From Conus ventricosus (Eukaryota > Mollusca > Gastropoda > Neogastropoda > Conidae): DNA of 64,000 nucleotides. Location of the stretch: contig CM031595.1 of NCBI GenBank assembly GCA_018398815.1, positions 142,155,471-142,219,470 on the forward strand, written 5' to 3'. Numbering within the stretch: the stretch's first letter is position 1; the number at the start of each line of letters is the position of its first letter. Both the position numbers and the translations under genes were made by a program. Under the pieces are notes generated by a model that saw only the letters and a program-made list of their open reading frames with translations, did no database searches and was not told the origin of the DNA. Of this stretch, positions 34,003-46,500 are shown piece by piece.

Positions 34003-34181
34003 GTACCGTGAGGATGTGGAGATCAAAGGTGATGATCGGCACAAACTGTCAGAAGAGGAGGCCACCTTCACCCTCACCATCTCTGATACTACAATGGATG
34101 AGGACGCTGAGTACACTTGTACTGCCACAAACACTGCTGGCAGTGTTTCCACGACTGCTGACCTCTTCATTAACCCATCTG
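34003..34181 (+). CDS. Exon: second half of Ig4
   Basis: The acceptor ATTGGGTCCAG restores the split Trp codon and continues YREDVEIKGDDRHKL. The EF signature is TTMDEDAEYTCTATNTAG with an F-strand cysteine. The donor is CCATCTG|GTGTGT, phase 1, fairly weak, but it fits the next exon exactly. Confidence 0.88.
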
Positions 34182-34603
34182 GTGTGTGCATTCTCTCTGT
34201 TGATAAATCTTTATACAGCTCCATCATCATAACTTCTGCTGATCTTACCATTCAAATAGGTACACATGTGTTTTTCACTTTTGTTTATGAATATAATTTT
34301 CTTGTCGTTAAAAATGCATCTGAAAATTCATGAATGTTGACCAGTTCCTGATTCTGCTTTGGAATAAATTTGAAAACAACAGCAAGTTTACCAAATAATG
34401 CTTTGCTTAAGTCAGTGCTTGGAACCCATATACCTGTTATTTGTGTTGAGGATACTGTTCTTTACTGAAGATGCTTTGCATATTTTTTTTTTCTGTTATT
34501 GTTTATTGCTTCTGTCCTTCTGTACATTTTCAACCCTAGCACTGTATGAAATGGATGTTTGGTTAGAATTCTTCTTACACATATGTGTGTGTTGTGTGAA
34601 CAG
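34182..34603. other. Intron
   Basis: 422 bp, AT-rich, nothing recognised. Confidence 0.6.
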
Positions 34604-34751
34604 GTGAAGCCCCCAGTTTCATCAACACTCTGGTGGACAGCACAGTTGACGTGGACACCACTGTTGTGTTGGAATGCAAGGTCAAGGGTTCTCCAAAGCC
34701 AGAAGTCATATGGATGAGAGAAAACGTGGAGCTGACGGGTGACCGATACAA
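34604..34751 (+). CDS. Exon: first half of Ig5
   Basis: The acceptor is TTGTGTGAACAG (phase 1) and the donor TACAA|GTGAGT (phase 2). It reads GEAPSFINTLVDSTVDVD, the B-strand LECKVKGSPKPEVIW and MRENVELTGDRYK. Cysteine is present in the B strand. Confidence 0.9.
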
Positions 34752-35074
34752 GTGAGTGATGCTGCGGGACCATAATCACTGACTCAGGTTTGGTTACTTA
34801 TGTCAAAAATAAAAGAATAGATGTGTACAGCAATAGTGGATCTGTCTACTTTGGATAAAAGCAAGTTTGCAGGATCATGATGTTGAAAAACATTTCAACC
34901 TATTTGGCAAGCTTGTACTTTTGCATTTTTGTATGTTTCATTTCTTCAAGCCCCCCATCATAATTCTATGATAAGCATTTCAAATAATTTGCCTGCACAC
35001 TCTTGTACATGAACTGAAGTTTTGCCATTTGTTGATTGTAGTGAAAATGATGATGCATGTTTTGTTTCAATCAG
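34752..35074. other. Intron
   Basis: 323 bp, nothing recognised. Confidence 0.6.
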
Positions 35075-35496
35075 GGTGGAGCACATTGAGGAGACGGTTC
35101 GCCTGACCATCCTGAATGTGCAGCCAGAAGACAAAGGAGAGTACACAGTGAAAGCCGTCAATCCTTTTGGTGTGGCTTCCTGTAGTGCTGAGCTCATCGT
35201 ACGTCTTGAAGCTCCAACATTCACCCAGCCTCTGGAGGACTCCCTAGCCAAGGTCAAGGACACAGTTCACTTGATCTGTAAGGTCAAGGGTGTCCCTCGT
35301 CCAGAGATCACATGGTTGGTGGATGATGTCCCTGTCACCCTTGGCCCCAAATTCCACACAACCTATGAAGATGATGTGGCGACCTTGGATATCAGTGACA
35401 TCACACCTGAAGATGCCGAGGTCACCTACACATGTCGTGCCCACAACCTTGCAGGAGAAGCAACCACGGTGGCTCATCTGAATCTGATAGCCGAAG
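35075..35496 (+). CDS. Exon: end of Ig5 and complete Ig6
   Basis: The acceptor GTTTCAATCAG joins in phase 2. The first part ends Ig5 (NVQPEDKGEYTVKAVNPFG), then Ig6 follows with only a short linker: LEAPTFTQPLEDSL, B-strand HLICKVKGVPRPEITW, and EF signature TPEDAEVTYTCRAHNLAGE. Ig6 has both cysteines and a two-residue insertion before YTC. The donor GCCGAAG|GTCGGT is phase 1. Fusion of two domains in one exon contrasts with the other domains here and suggests intron loss. Confidence 0.9.
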
Positions 35497-36764
35497 GTCG
35501 GTGTGTTGCCGTGTGGTGTTGGATGTACAGGGTGTGCCTTGAGGAGTGTGTCGTGTCACTAGTGTGCATGGGTCTAATCCACAGTCTGATTCTCAGTCAC
35601 CCAGCACTGGTAACTGCTGGTGCCACAGGACCCAGGCTGTTTCCTTCCCTGTCAAACTGACATTGTCGTCTGGCACATTTTGTGTCATACTGCTGTTATG
35701 TATTGTAACCTTGTTGCATCAAGTATTGCAAAGTTGTTGTTTTTTGTCATATGTGCATATCTCTGTGTGAGTGTGCGTGTTTAACACATCATTATTCGGA
35801 ACAGACATTGTAAAACAAGAATAGAGAAATGAGAATGTGGTTCACAAACATTGCTGTTGATTTCTACTGGATGAATACATTTGAATTATGTTTTAAGATA
35901 TTTTTCTTGGCTTTTCATGTTAAAACGTAGGATTTTTAGAACAAGATAAAATACATAGAAGTTTGTGCATTTAATAGAAGCGTTTTAAAAAAATGAACTT
36001 ATGAAAAACAAAGTTGAGTCAGAAATTATCCAGAGACTTGATTACAAATATCGCGGAAATCTTTCCAATTATCGACCTTAAAAATTTTGTCAGAAGTTAG
36101 TGACAGGTTAAAATAAGTAATCAAAGTATATCATCTCATTGAAATTTTGTATTTATTGACAGACATTATGAGAGAGACAATAAAGAAATCTAGCAATCTG
36201 GTTCTTTTCATTCAACTTGTAGTTGGGAACATTCTGCAACCTACTGAACTGCATTTAAGATTCATGCAAAAAGTCAAAGCAAAGCAAGATATTGCAAATC
36301 ATAGGCAGGCCGTGATAGCATGGACAAATATTACAAAGCAGATTAAAAAAAAAACCATGCACTTTACTCGCATTAGAATGCTTCCATCAGTAATTATCAT
36401 TACAGTGTATGCAAGTTTGCAAAGGGCCCTCATAAGCTTTTTCTTATTTAAACAAAGAAACAAATCACAAAATGAATTGAATTTTATAACCTCATTCTCA
36501 TTTTCTTTGCCGTATGTGATTTTTTCCTTTTTGATATTTAACATGTATGTGTATCCAGTGTATCCATATTTAACAACTACCGTTCACTGCTTTATCATCT
36601 AAAGGAAGCTTTTCTTTCCTCCCTCACTGTGTGTAGCAGCTATAATTTTCACCCTCTACTGTAACTTCCATTCCAGTTGTGTTTTTTTCATCAGAATTAT
36701 ATACTGTAAGTAATGAGCAACAAAGCATTCTGCTTATGCTGTTTTAATTGTGTTCTAAGTTTCA

Positions 36765-36777
36765 TTATATATATGTA

Positions 36778-36823
<46 letters not shown>
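36765..36823. repeat. (TA)n microsatellite followed by poly-G
   Basis: TATA run of about 55 bp, then a run of G (about 36834-36847). Confidence 0.93.
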
Positions 36824-36826
<3 letters not shown>

Positions 36827-37139
36827 TTTTTGGAGGGGGGGGGGGGGATGTTTAACTGTTTTCAAAGATTTTTTTTTTTATTAAAGATTTCAACATGAAA
36901 AAAAGGATAGTAGAAAGTCTTTGCTGGATTGTGGTCTACAGATTTTCTCATGATGGGTATTGTCAGCTTAAAAGATTTGTGATTCAGATTCACCATGCTG
37001 AAATGCTGAAGGCACGTCTACCTAAAATGCACAATTTTCTTGACAGAGTCTGATAAAAGTTCACCAGCACTGGCCCAATCACAGTCTTAAGATGTTTCTT
37101 CTGTCAGCATAATTCCCATTTCAATCTGAAAGTAGATCT

Positions 37140-37870
37140 GTGACCGTTTTTGCTGATGTTATCTGATCATACTGTTAGCATTGACCCTGCTGTTATTCAG
37201 AAGTGGTTCAGTTACGATCATTCCTGGTATTGCCTTAAAGTAGTTCTGTTATCACAATGCCCTGTGCCGTCTGAGAATAGTTGTCACCACCATCCCTGAT
37301 GCCACTTGAGGTTCTTTTGTCGCCATCATTCCTGATGTAGGAAAATAGTTCTGTCATCATCATCATCCCTAATGCTGTCTAAAGGTCTGACACTATCATT
37401 CCTGTTATTACCTGAGAGTAGTCCTGTCAAGACCATTCCTGATGTTATCCAAAAGTAATTCTGTCATCATCATTCTGTTATCTGAGAATTGTTCTGTCAC
37501 CGTCATTCCTGGTGTTACCTGAGAATAATTCTTTCATTGTTATTCCTTATGCCATCTGTAAGTAGGTCTGTCACAACCATGTTTATGTAATCTGAAAGAA
37601 ATCCTTCTCTTAGATCTTTCCTGATTTAATTTGAAAGTAGTTCTGGTACAAACTGGGAGTAGTTCTACTGTTACATCACAATCATTCCTGATCTAATTTG
37701 AAAGTAGTTATGATATTTTCTACAAGTTGTTCTTCTGAGGCATAATTCCTGATGTAATGTTTAAGTAATTCTTCTGTGACTTAGAAGCAATAGATCAGTT
37801 ACATCATTCCTGATGTAATATGAAAGTAATTCTTATCATTCTTGATCTCATTTTAGTGTTGCCCTTTCAT
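37140..37870. repeat. Degenerate tandem repeat, about 45-60 bp period
   Basis: A dozen or more diverged units share CATCATTCCTGATGTTATCT, GAGAGTAGTTCTGTCA and variants. It looks like an old minisatellite no longer homogenised. Confidence 0.7.
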
Positions 37871-38809
37871 GATATTGAATCATTTGTAACACAAGCTTTA
37901 AATGATTTGTCGCACTTACATCCATTGCAGGTCAGGTCCATCTGAATTCACAGATGAATCATAGAATTGTTATTTGGGTCAAGTCATGATGTAATTGCAT
38001 TGTCTCTTTTGACAGATTTGAAGGCCTGAATAAAGGTCCGTAGAACTATTCTCTTGTTTCAAATGATCATCAGACAGAAAGGATAATTTTTTTTCCCAAA
38101 TTTAGCATCACTTTGACTCAGAGTTTTATGCATAATGATGGTGAATGCAAAGGCCCAGTTCGGCTGATCATGTTTGGTGCCCAAAGAAAATGAAGATTGT
38201 TAGGGAGTATGATTTTGAATAGTACAGATGCACTGTTGAAATGTGCTTTTATCAATTAAGATTTTCTTTTGTGCTCAGTGTAATATTTTGTTGGTTCATT
38301 TTCTGTATGGTAATACTGAGTCTTACTGACTGAGGGGGAAAAAAAGCTGCATGTTGATGTTCAAGTCATGAATGCTAATTTCCCATGAATGAATTGGAGT
38401 AGAATGCATGCATGGTAATACATTTAGCATGGACAGTTTGTAGAATGTCTTGTGTTTTCTTGTGACTAGTTTTACTTTTGTTTGTAGAGTTAGCACCTTG
38501 TTAAGTTTCTTATCATCATTGCTTTCAGTTTTTATTGTAGATGTATATTACCTTTACCTGATCATGAAATTACAGTGGAGAATGACTTATAAACAGTTTT
38601 AGATGGACATGACCTGATGTAGAGACATAAGTATTTGTGGAAATTTGGTGTTCAGATGCAAAGAATACAGAGATAACGTTGGATATGAGATAAATATTAA
38701 TGAATGGTTTAACTGAATCCAGTTATGAGCATCGTAGGTAACATTAGATCTATATTTTGTAGTGAAAGGCTTGCATGAATCGACAGAAATTGTCAATTGC
38801 TCTGTCTAT

Positions 38810-39300
38810 AGGGCTGTGGTAGACTCTTGTTTGGATGCAGAATGATGAGAGGGAGCCCCCCCCCCTCCCCCTCCCCCCTTCAAGCCACTCCCCAGCACTG
38901 GACACTTATTTGGGGATTCAGTGGATTGTTGTTTGGATCCAGAGCAAGTAAACAGAAATCCTTTGCTCCATTTACTGATCCCTACTCACAGGCTTGAACC
39001 CAGGGCCAGGGGGAAAAGATAAGAGACCCCCTTTGTTCTTCTATTGTTCATCAGTTGATCCTGGTTCCTTTGATCCATGGCAGAGAGACGGAAATCCTCA
39101 CCCTCACTCCATGACCCTTGGCCATGTCTACTGTAATTCAGTAGATTCTTCTTTGAAAATGAATAGAGAGTGACCTCCTCCCCCTCTTTTTCAGCTCCCA
39201 CCATTTCTCTCCTTACCCTATATTTTGGGCTTCAGTAGATCCTTCTTTTTTTTTAATCAGGATTGCTCTTTGAATAGAGTCCTCTTTGCTCGCTTAAGGC
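38810..39300. repeat. Degenerate tandem repeat, about 100 bp period
   Basis: Five diverged units begin with a TTCAGTAGATTCTTCTTTG-like segment followed by GGATCCAGA/GAATGAATAGAGAG. Confidence 0.55.
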
Positions 39301-40550
39301 TTGACATGAGTGCCATGTTCTTTTGAGTTCTTTATAATCAGGTAGAAAGTTCCATACTCTGTTGTGGTATATTAATTTTTTTCACTTACAGCACAGGGTT
39401 GACAGAAAATCCATGGATTTCTTTCCAACTCTACATGAAATTAGATCCCATTGTTTCCTTTATTATTATCATTGTGGTATTTCTTGACAGAAACAATATA
39501 AGCTCCTTAGAATGTAACTGCTACATAAAAGTATGATTCCTGTTACTCTTTTTATTATTTTGTTGTTGTTTGGCATTTGTTAGTTTTCATTATTGATTTG
39601 ACAGAGGGTTGTAGTTTTGGCCGCATGCTGTGCAGTATAATTGTTTGAAAAATGTATCATTGTGGTGTTGTTGATGTAACACTGACCTAAATTGTGGTTG
39701 TGTGTGATGTGTTCAGACATCCACAGAAATGTCATGGTTTTTTTTACTGGTGTGGAAACATTTTTGCTAATGTCTGCTTCACTGTCGTGAAACCTAAGTT
39801 TGCATGTTGTGGCTGACTTCTGTCTTCAGTCAGACTGATCATGTGTTGGTCTAAAGCAATGCACAGATGTTCATTAAGAAATGGTAATGTGTTCTATTTA
39901 TATGTGCGCTAGAATTGTAGTCAAGAGTACTGCCAGAAAAACTAAAAGTTATGTCTGTAGCGCTTGGCTGTTTGCATTCAGTATAATTAAACATATGTAT
40001 GCTGCTATGCATGTATTTATTTGCATGTTGTTGATCAAAAAAGTAGATTTTCTATCAGCAAAGCTAGGAAGTAGATCTGTGCCTAATAGTTTATTGAGAC
40101 TTAAATGGAATATTGTATGTCTGATGTAAAAAAATGTGTTTAGATGCAAGGATGCGTCACTATGCAAGATGTGTACGATAACAGCGTTTAGTTCTATTTT
40201 CTCAAAGTGTGAACTTCAATTGAGAGTTTGAAAAGTTTATGCAATGATACCAATCAGGAGAAAGTTTGAGATCATAATGTTTAGATTTATGCTAAAAGCA
40301 GGTATGCATGTGGATGTAAACGTCACATACTTCTCTTGAAAACCACATCCATGTATTCAGGACAATAATGGTGTCACTTGTTTAATTCTCTGCATTTATG
40401 TCGCCATGCTTGATTCTGTCCATCTTCACCTTCACAGACACCTTTGAAATATTTCTCAGTCTCTCTAAAACATGAGTCAAGCGCCACAGAATGATACAGT
40501 AATGAAATAAAAACCAAAACAGAACTGTGACTGCCTAAAATATCATTAGT

Positions 40551-43500
40551 TCAATGATAATGTATCTGTTTGAATTGTGTGGAAACAAACCCCAAGATGG
40601 ATGGATGGATGAAGTGTATCTGTTTGAATTGTGTGGAAACAAACCCCCAAGATGGAGGATGGATGAAGTGTATCTGTTTGAATTGTGTGGAAACAAACCC
40701 CAAGATGGATGGATGGATGAAGTGTATCTGTTTGAATTGTGTGGAAACAAACCCCCAAGATGGATGGATGGATGAAGTGTATCTGTTTGAATTGTGTGGA
40801 AACAAACCCCCAAGATGGATGGATGGATGAAGTGTATCTGTTTGAATTGTGTGGAAACAAACCCCCAAGATGGATGGATGGATGAAGTGTATCTGTTTGA
40901 ATTGTGTGGAAACAAACCCCCAAGATGGATGGTGGATGAAGTGTACGATTGAATTGTGTGGAAACAAACCCAAGATGGATGGAATGGATGAATGTATCAG
41001 TTTGAATTGTGTGGAAACAAACTCCCCAAAGGGGAGGATGGAGCAAGTGTACTGTTTGAATTTGTGTGGGAAACAAACCCCCAAGATGATGGATGGAGGA
41101 AGTGTATCTGTTTGAATTGGTGTGGAAACAAACCCCAAATGATGGATGGATGAAGTGTATCTGTTTGAATTGTGTGGAAACAAAACCCCCAAGAATGGAT
41201 GGATAGGATGAAAGTGTATCTGTTTTGAATGTTGTGTGGAAAACAAACCCCAAGATGATAGATGACTGAAGTGTATCGTTTGAATTGTGTGCAACAACCC
41301 CCAAGATGGATGGATGGATTGAATGTACTGTTAGAATTGTGTGGAAACAAACCCCCAAGATGGATGGATGGATGAAGAGTATCGTTTGAATTTGTGAGGA
41401 AAACAAACCCCCAAGATGGATGGAGGATGAAGTGTAACTGGGTTTGAAGTGGTGTGAACCAAACCCCAAGAAGGATGGAGGATGACGTCTATCTTGTTTG
41501 AATTGGTGGAAACAAACCCCCAAGATGGATGATGGGATGAAGTGTAACTGTTTGAATTGTGTGGAAACAAACCCCCAAATGGATGGATGGATGAAGTTAA
41601 TCTGTTTGAATGTGTGGAAAACAAACCCCAAGTTGGATGGATGGATGAAGTGTCTCGTTTGAATTGTGTGGTAACAAACTCCAAGATGGATGGGGATGGA
41701 TGAAGTGAATCTGTTTGAATGTGTGGAAACAAACCCCAAGATGGATGGATGATGAAGTGTATCTGTTTGAATTGTGTGGAAACAAACCCCCAAGATGGAA
41801 GGAGGGATGAAGTGTATCTGTTTGAATTGTGTGAAACAAACCCAAGATGGATGGATGGATGAAGTGTATCGTTGAATTGTGTGACACAAACCCCAAATGG
41901 ATATGGATGAAGTGTATCTGTTTGAATTGTGGTGAAACAAACCCCACGATGGATGGATGGATGAAGTGATCTGTTTGGAATGTGTGGAAACAAACCCCAA
42001 GATGGATGCTGGATGAAGTGTTTATCTGTTTGAATGTGTGGAAACAAACCCCCAAGGATGGATGGATGGATGAAGTGTATCTGTTTGAATTGTGGGAAAC
42101 TAACCCCCAAGATGGATGGATGGATGAAGTGTATCTGTTTGAATTGAGTGGAAACTACCCCAAGATGATGGATGAAGAAGGTGTAATCTGTTTGAGATGG
42201 GTGTGGCAACAAACCCCCAAGATGGATGGATGATGAAGTGTAGCTGTTTGAATTGTTGAAACAGAACCCCCAAGATGGATGGATGGATGAAGTGTATCTG
42301 TTGAATTGTGTGGAAACAAACCCCCAAGATGGATGGAGGGGATGAAGTGTATCTGTTGCATTTGTGGAAAACACACCCCAAGATGGATGAGGATGAAGTG
42401 TATCTGTTTGAATTGTTGGAAACAAACCCCCAAGATGATGGATGATGAAGTGGTATCTGTTGAATTGTGTGGAAACAACCCCCAAGAATGGATGGAATGG
42501 ATGAAGTGTATCTGTTATGACTTGTGTGAAACAAACCCCAAGATGGATGGATGGATGAAGTGTATCTGGTTGAATTGTGTGGAAACAAACCCCCAAGATG
42601 GATGGATGATAAGTGTATCTCTTTGAATTGTGTGGAAACAAACCCCCTAGAGGGATCGATGGATAAGTGTATTCTGTTTGAATTGTGTGGAAACGAAACC
42701 CCCAAGAGGGATGGATGGATGAAGTGTGTCCTGTTTGAATTGTGGGGGGGGGGGTTGGGGGGGGGAAACAAACCCCCAAGATGGATGGATGGATAAGTGT
42801 TGTCTGTTGAAATTGTTTGGAAACAAACCGCCAAGATGGATGGATGGAATGAAGTGTGTCTGTTTGAATTGTTGAAACCAAACCCCCAAGATGATGGATG
42901 GATGAAGTGTATCTGGTTTTTGAATTTGTGGAAGACAAACCCCCAAGATGGATGGATGATAATGTATCTTGTTTGAAGTGTGTGGAAACAAACCCCCAAA
43001 ATGGATGGATGGATGGAAGTGTATCTGTTTGAATTGTGTGGAAACAAACCCCAAGATGGATGATGGATGATGTGTATCTGTGTTGAATTGGGTAAAACAA
43101 ACCCCCAAGATGGATGGATGGATGAAGTGGTATCTGTTGGAATTGTGTGGAAACAACCCCAAGAAGGATGGATGGATGAAGTGTGTCTGTTTTGAATTGT
43201 GTGGAAACAAACCCCCAAGAGGGAGGTCTGGAGGGGATGACGTGTATCTGTTTGAATTTTGTGGGAAACAAACCCCAAGATGATGGATGATGAAGTGTGT
43301 CGGTTTGAATTGTGTGAAACTAACCCCCAGAGAATGGATGGATGGATGAATGTATCTGTTTTGAATTGTGTGGAAACAAACCCCAAGATGGAAGGATGGA
43401 TGAGTGTATCTCGTTGAATTGTGTGGAAACAAACCCCCAAGATGGATGGATGATGAAGTGTATCTGTTTTGAATGTGTGGAAACAAACCCCAAGGATGGA

Positions 43501-46500
43501 TGGATGGATGAATGTCATCTGTTTGAATTGTGTGGGAAACAAACCCCCAAGATGGATGGATGGATGAAGTGTATCTTGTTGAATGTGGTGGTAACAAACC
43601 CAAAGGGATGGATGGATGAAGTGTGTCTGTTGAAGTGTTGTGGAAACAAAACCCCCAAGAGGATGGATGGATTGAAGGTATCTGTTTTGAATTGTGTGAA
43701 ACAAACCCCAAGATGGATGATGGATGAAGTGTATCTGTTGAAGTGTGTGGAAACAACCCCCCAAGAGGATGGGATGGATGAAGTGTATCCTGTTTGAATT
43801 GTGTGGAAACAAACCCCCAAGATGATGGATGGATGAAGTGTATCTGTTTGAATGTGTGGTATCAAAACCCCCAAGATGGATGTTGGATGAAAGTGTATCC
43901 TGTTTGAATTGTGTGGATACAAACCCCCAAGATGGATGGATGGAGAAGTGGTATCTGTTTGAATTGTGTGAAACAATACCCCAGATGGATGGATGGATCA
44001 TGATCTGTTTTAATTGTGGGGAGAAACAAACCCCAAAGATGGATGGATGATGAGTGTAATCTGTTTGAATTGTGTGAAACAAACCCCCCAAGATGGATGG
44101 ATGAGGAAGTGTATCGTTTGATTGGTGTGGCAACAAACCCCAAGATGATGGATGGATGAAGTGTAACTGTTTGATTTGTGTGGAAACAACCCCAAATGGA
44201 TGGAATGGATGAAGTGTACTGTTTGAATTTTGTGGAAACAAACCCCAAGATGGATGGATGATGACGTGTATCTGTTTGAATTGTGTGGAAACAAAACCCC
44301 CATGAGGGATGGATGGGATGAAGTGTAATCTGGTTAATTGTGTGGAACAAACCCCAAGATGGATTGGATGGATGAAGTGTATCTGTTTGAAATTGTGTGG
44401 GAAACAACCCCCAGATGGATGATGGATGAAGTGTACTGTTTGAATTGTGGGAAACAAACCCCCAAGATGGATGAGATGGATGAAGTGTATCCTGTTGAAT
44501 TGGTGGAAACAAACCCCCAAGATGGATGGATTGATGAAGTGTAATCTGTTTAATGTGTGGAACAAAACCTCAAGATGATGGATGGATGAAGGTATCTGTT
44601 TTGAATTGTGTGGAAACAAACCCCAAGATGGATGGATTGATGAAGTGGTATCCTGTTTGAATTGTGGTGGAAACAAACCCCCAAGATGGATGGATGGATG
44701 AAGTTATCTGTTGAATTGGTGTGGAAACAAACCCCAAGAGATGGATGGATGAAAGTGTATCTGTGTTGAATTTGTGTGGAAACAAACCTCAGAGATGGAT
44801 GGATGGTTGAAGTGGTAAGCTGTTTGAATTGGGTGGAAACAAACCCCAAGATGGATGGATGGATGAAGTGTATCTCTTGAAATTGTGTGGAAACAACCCC
44901 CAAGATGGATGGATGGATGAAGTTATCTTGTTTGAATTGTGTGGAAACAAACCCCAAGATGGATGGAATGGATAAGAGTGTGTCTGTTTGAATTGTGTGG
45001 AACAACCCCAAGAGGGATGGATGGATGAAGTGTGCCGTTTGAATTGTTGTGGAAACAAACCTCCAAAGATGGATGGATGGAAGAAGTGTGTTCTGTTTGA
45101 ATTGTGTGAAACAAACCCACAGACGGAAGGATGGATGAAGTGTATCCTGTTTGAATTGTGTGGAAACATACTCCCCCAAGATGGATGGATGGATGAAGTG
45201 TATCCTGTTTGAATTGTGTGGAAACAAACCCCCAAGATGGATGGATGGATGAAGTTATCTGGTTGAAGTGTGTGGAAACAAACCCCAAGATGGATGGATG
45301 GATGAGTGTATCTGGTTGAATTGTGTAGAAACAAACCCCCAAGATGGATGGATGGATGAAGTGTATCTGTTTAATTGTGTGGAAACACACCCCAAGATGG
45401 AGGGATGGATGAAGTGTGTCGGGTTGGAATGGGTGTGGAATCAAACCCCAAGATGATGGATGGATGAAGTGTTATCTGTTAAATTGTGTGGAAACAAACC
45501 CCAAGATGGAGGGAATGGGATAAGTTGTGTCCTGTTTGAATTGTGTGGAAAACAAACCCAAATGGATGATGGATGAAGTGTATCTGTTTGAATTGTGTGG
45601 AAAACAACCCGCATGATGGGATGGATGGATGAAGTGTATCTCTTGACTTTGTGGGAAACAAACCCCCAAGATGGATGGAATTTAGGGGGGGAAAATTGAA
45701 GTGTATCTGTTTGACTTGGTGTGGAAACAAACCCAAGATGATGGATGGATGAATGTATCTGTTTGAATTGTTGGAAACAAACCCCCAAATGATGGATGAT
45801 GGAAGTTATCATGTTTGAATTGTTTGGAACAAAACCCAAAGGGATGATGAGAAGTGTGTCTGTTTTTGAATTGTGTGGAAACAAACCCCCAAGATGGATG
45901 GATGGATGAAGTGTATCTGTTTGACATGTGTGGACACAAACCCCCCAAGAGTGGATGGATTGGATGAAGTGTATCTGTTGAATTGTGTGGAAACAACCCC
46001 CCAAGTTTGGATGATGGATGAAGTGAACTGTTTGAATTGTGTGGAACAAACCCCCAAGATGATGATGGATGAGTGTAGCTGTTTTGAATTGTGTGATCAA
46101 ACCCGCAAGATGATGGATGGATGAAGTGTATCTGTTTGGAAATGGGTGGAAACAAACCCCCAAATGATGGATGAGAAGTTATCTGTTTGAATTTGTGGAA
46201 ACAAACCCCAGATGGATGGATGGATCAGTGTATCTGTTTGAATTGTGTGGAACCAAACCCTCAAATGGATGGATGGATGGAAGTGTATCTGTTTGAATGT
46301 GTTGGAAACAAACCCCCCAAGATGATGATGGATGAAGTGTATCTGTTTGCCTTGTGTGGAAACAAACCCCAAGATGGATGGATGGATGAAGTGCTCTGTT
46401 TGATTGTGTTGGAAACAAACCCCCAAGATGGATTGATGGATGAAGTGTACTGTTTGAATTGTGTGGAAACAAACCCGCAGATGGATGGATGGATGAATGT

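Noticed and set aside
33694..34251. 185-codon minus-strand frame overlapping Ig4
   Set aside because: It is antisense to a well-supported Ig exon and intron sequence, with no family signature.
36147..36602. 150-codon open frame in the large intron
   Set aside because: AT-rich composition, no domain, no exon borders in phase with the gene.
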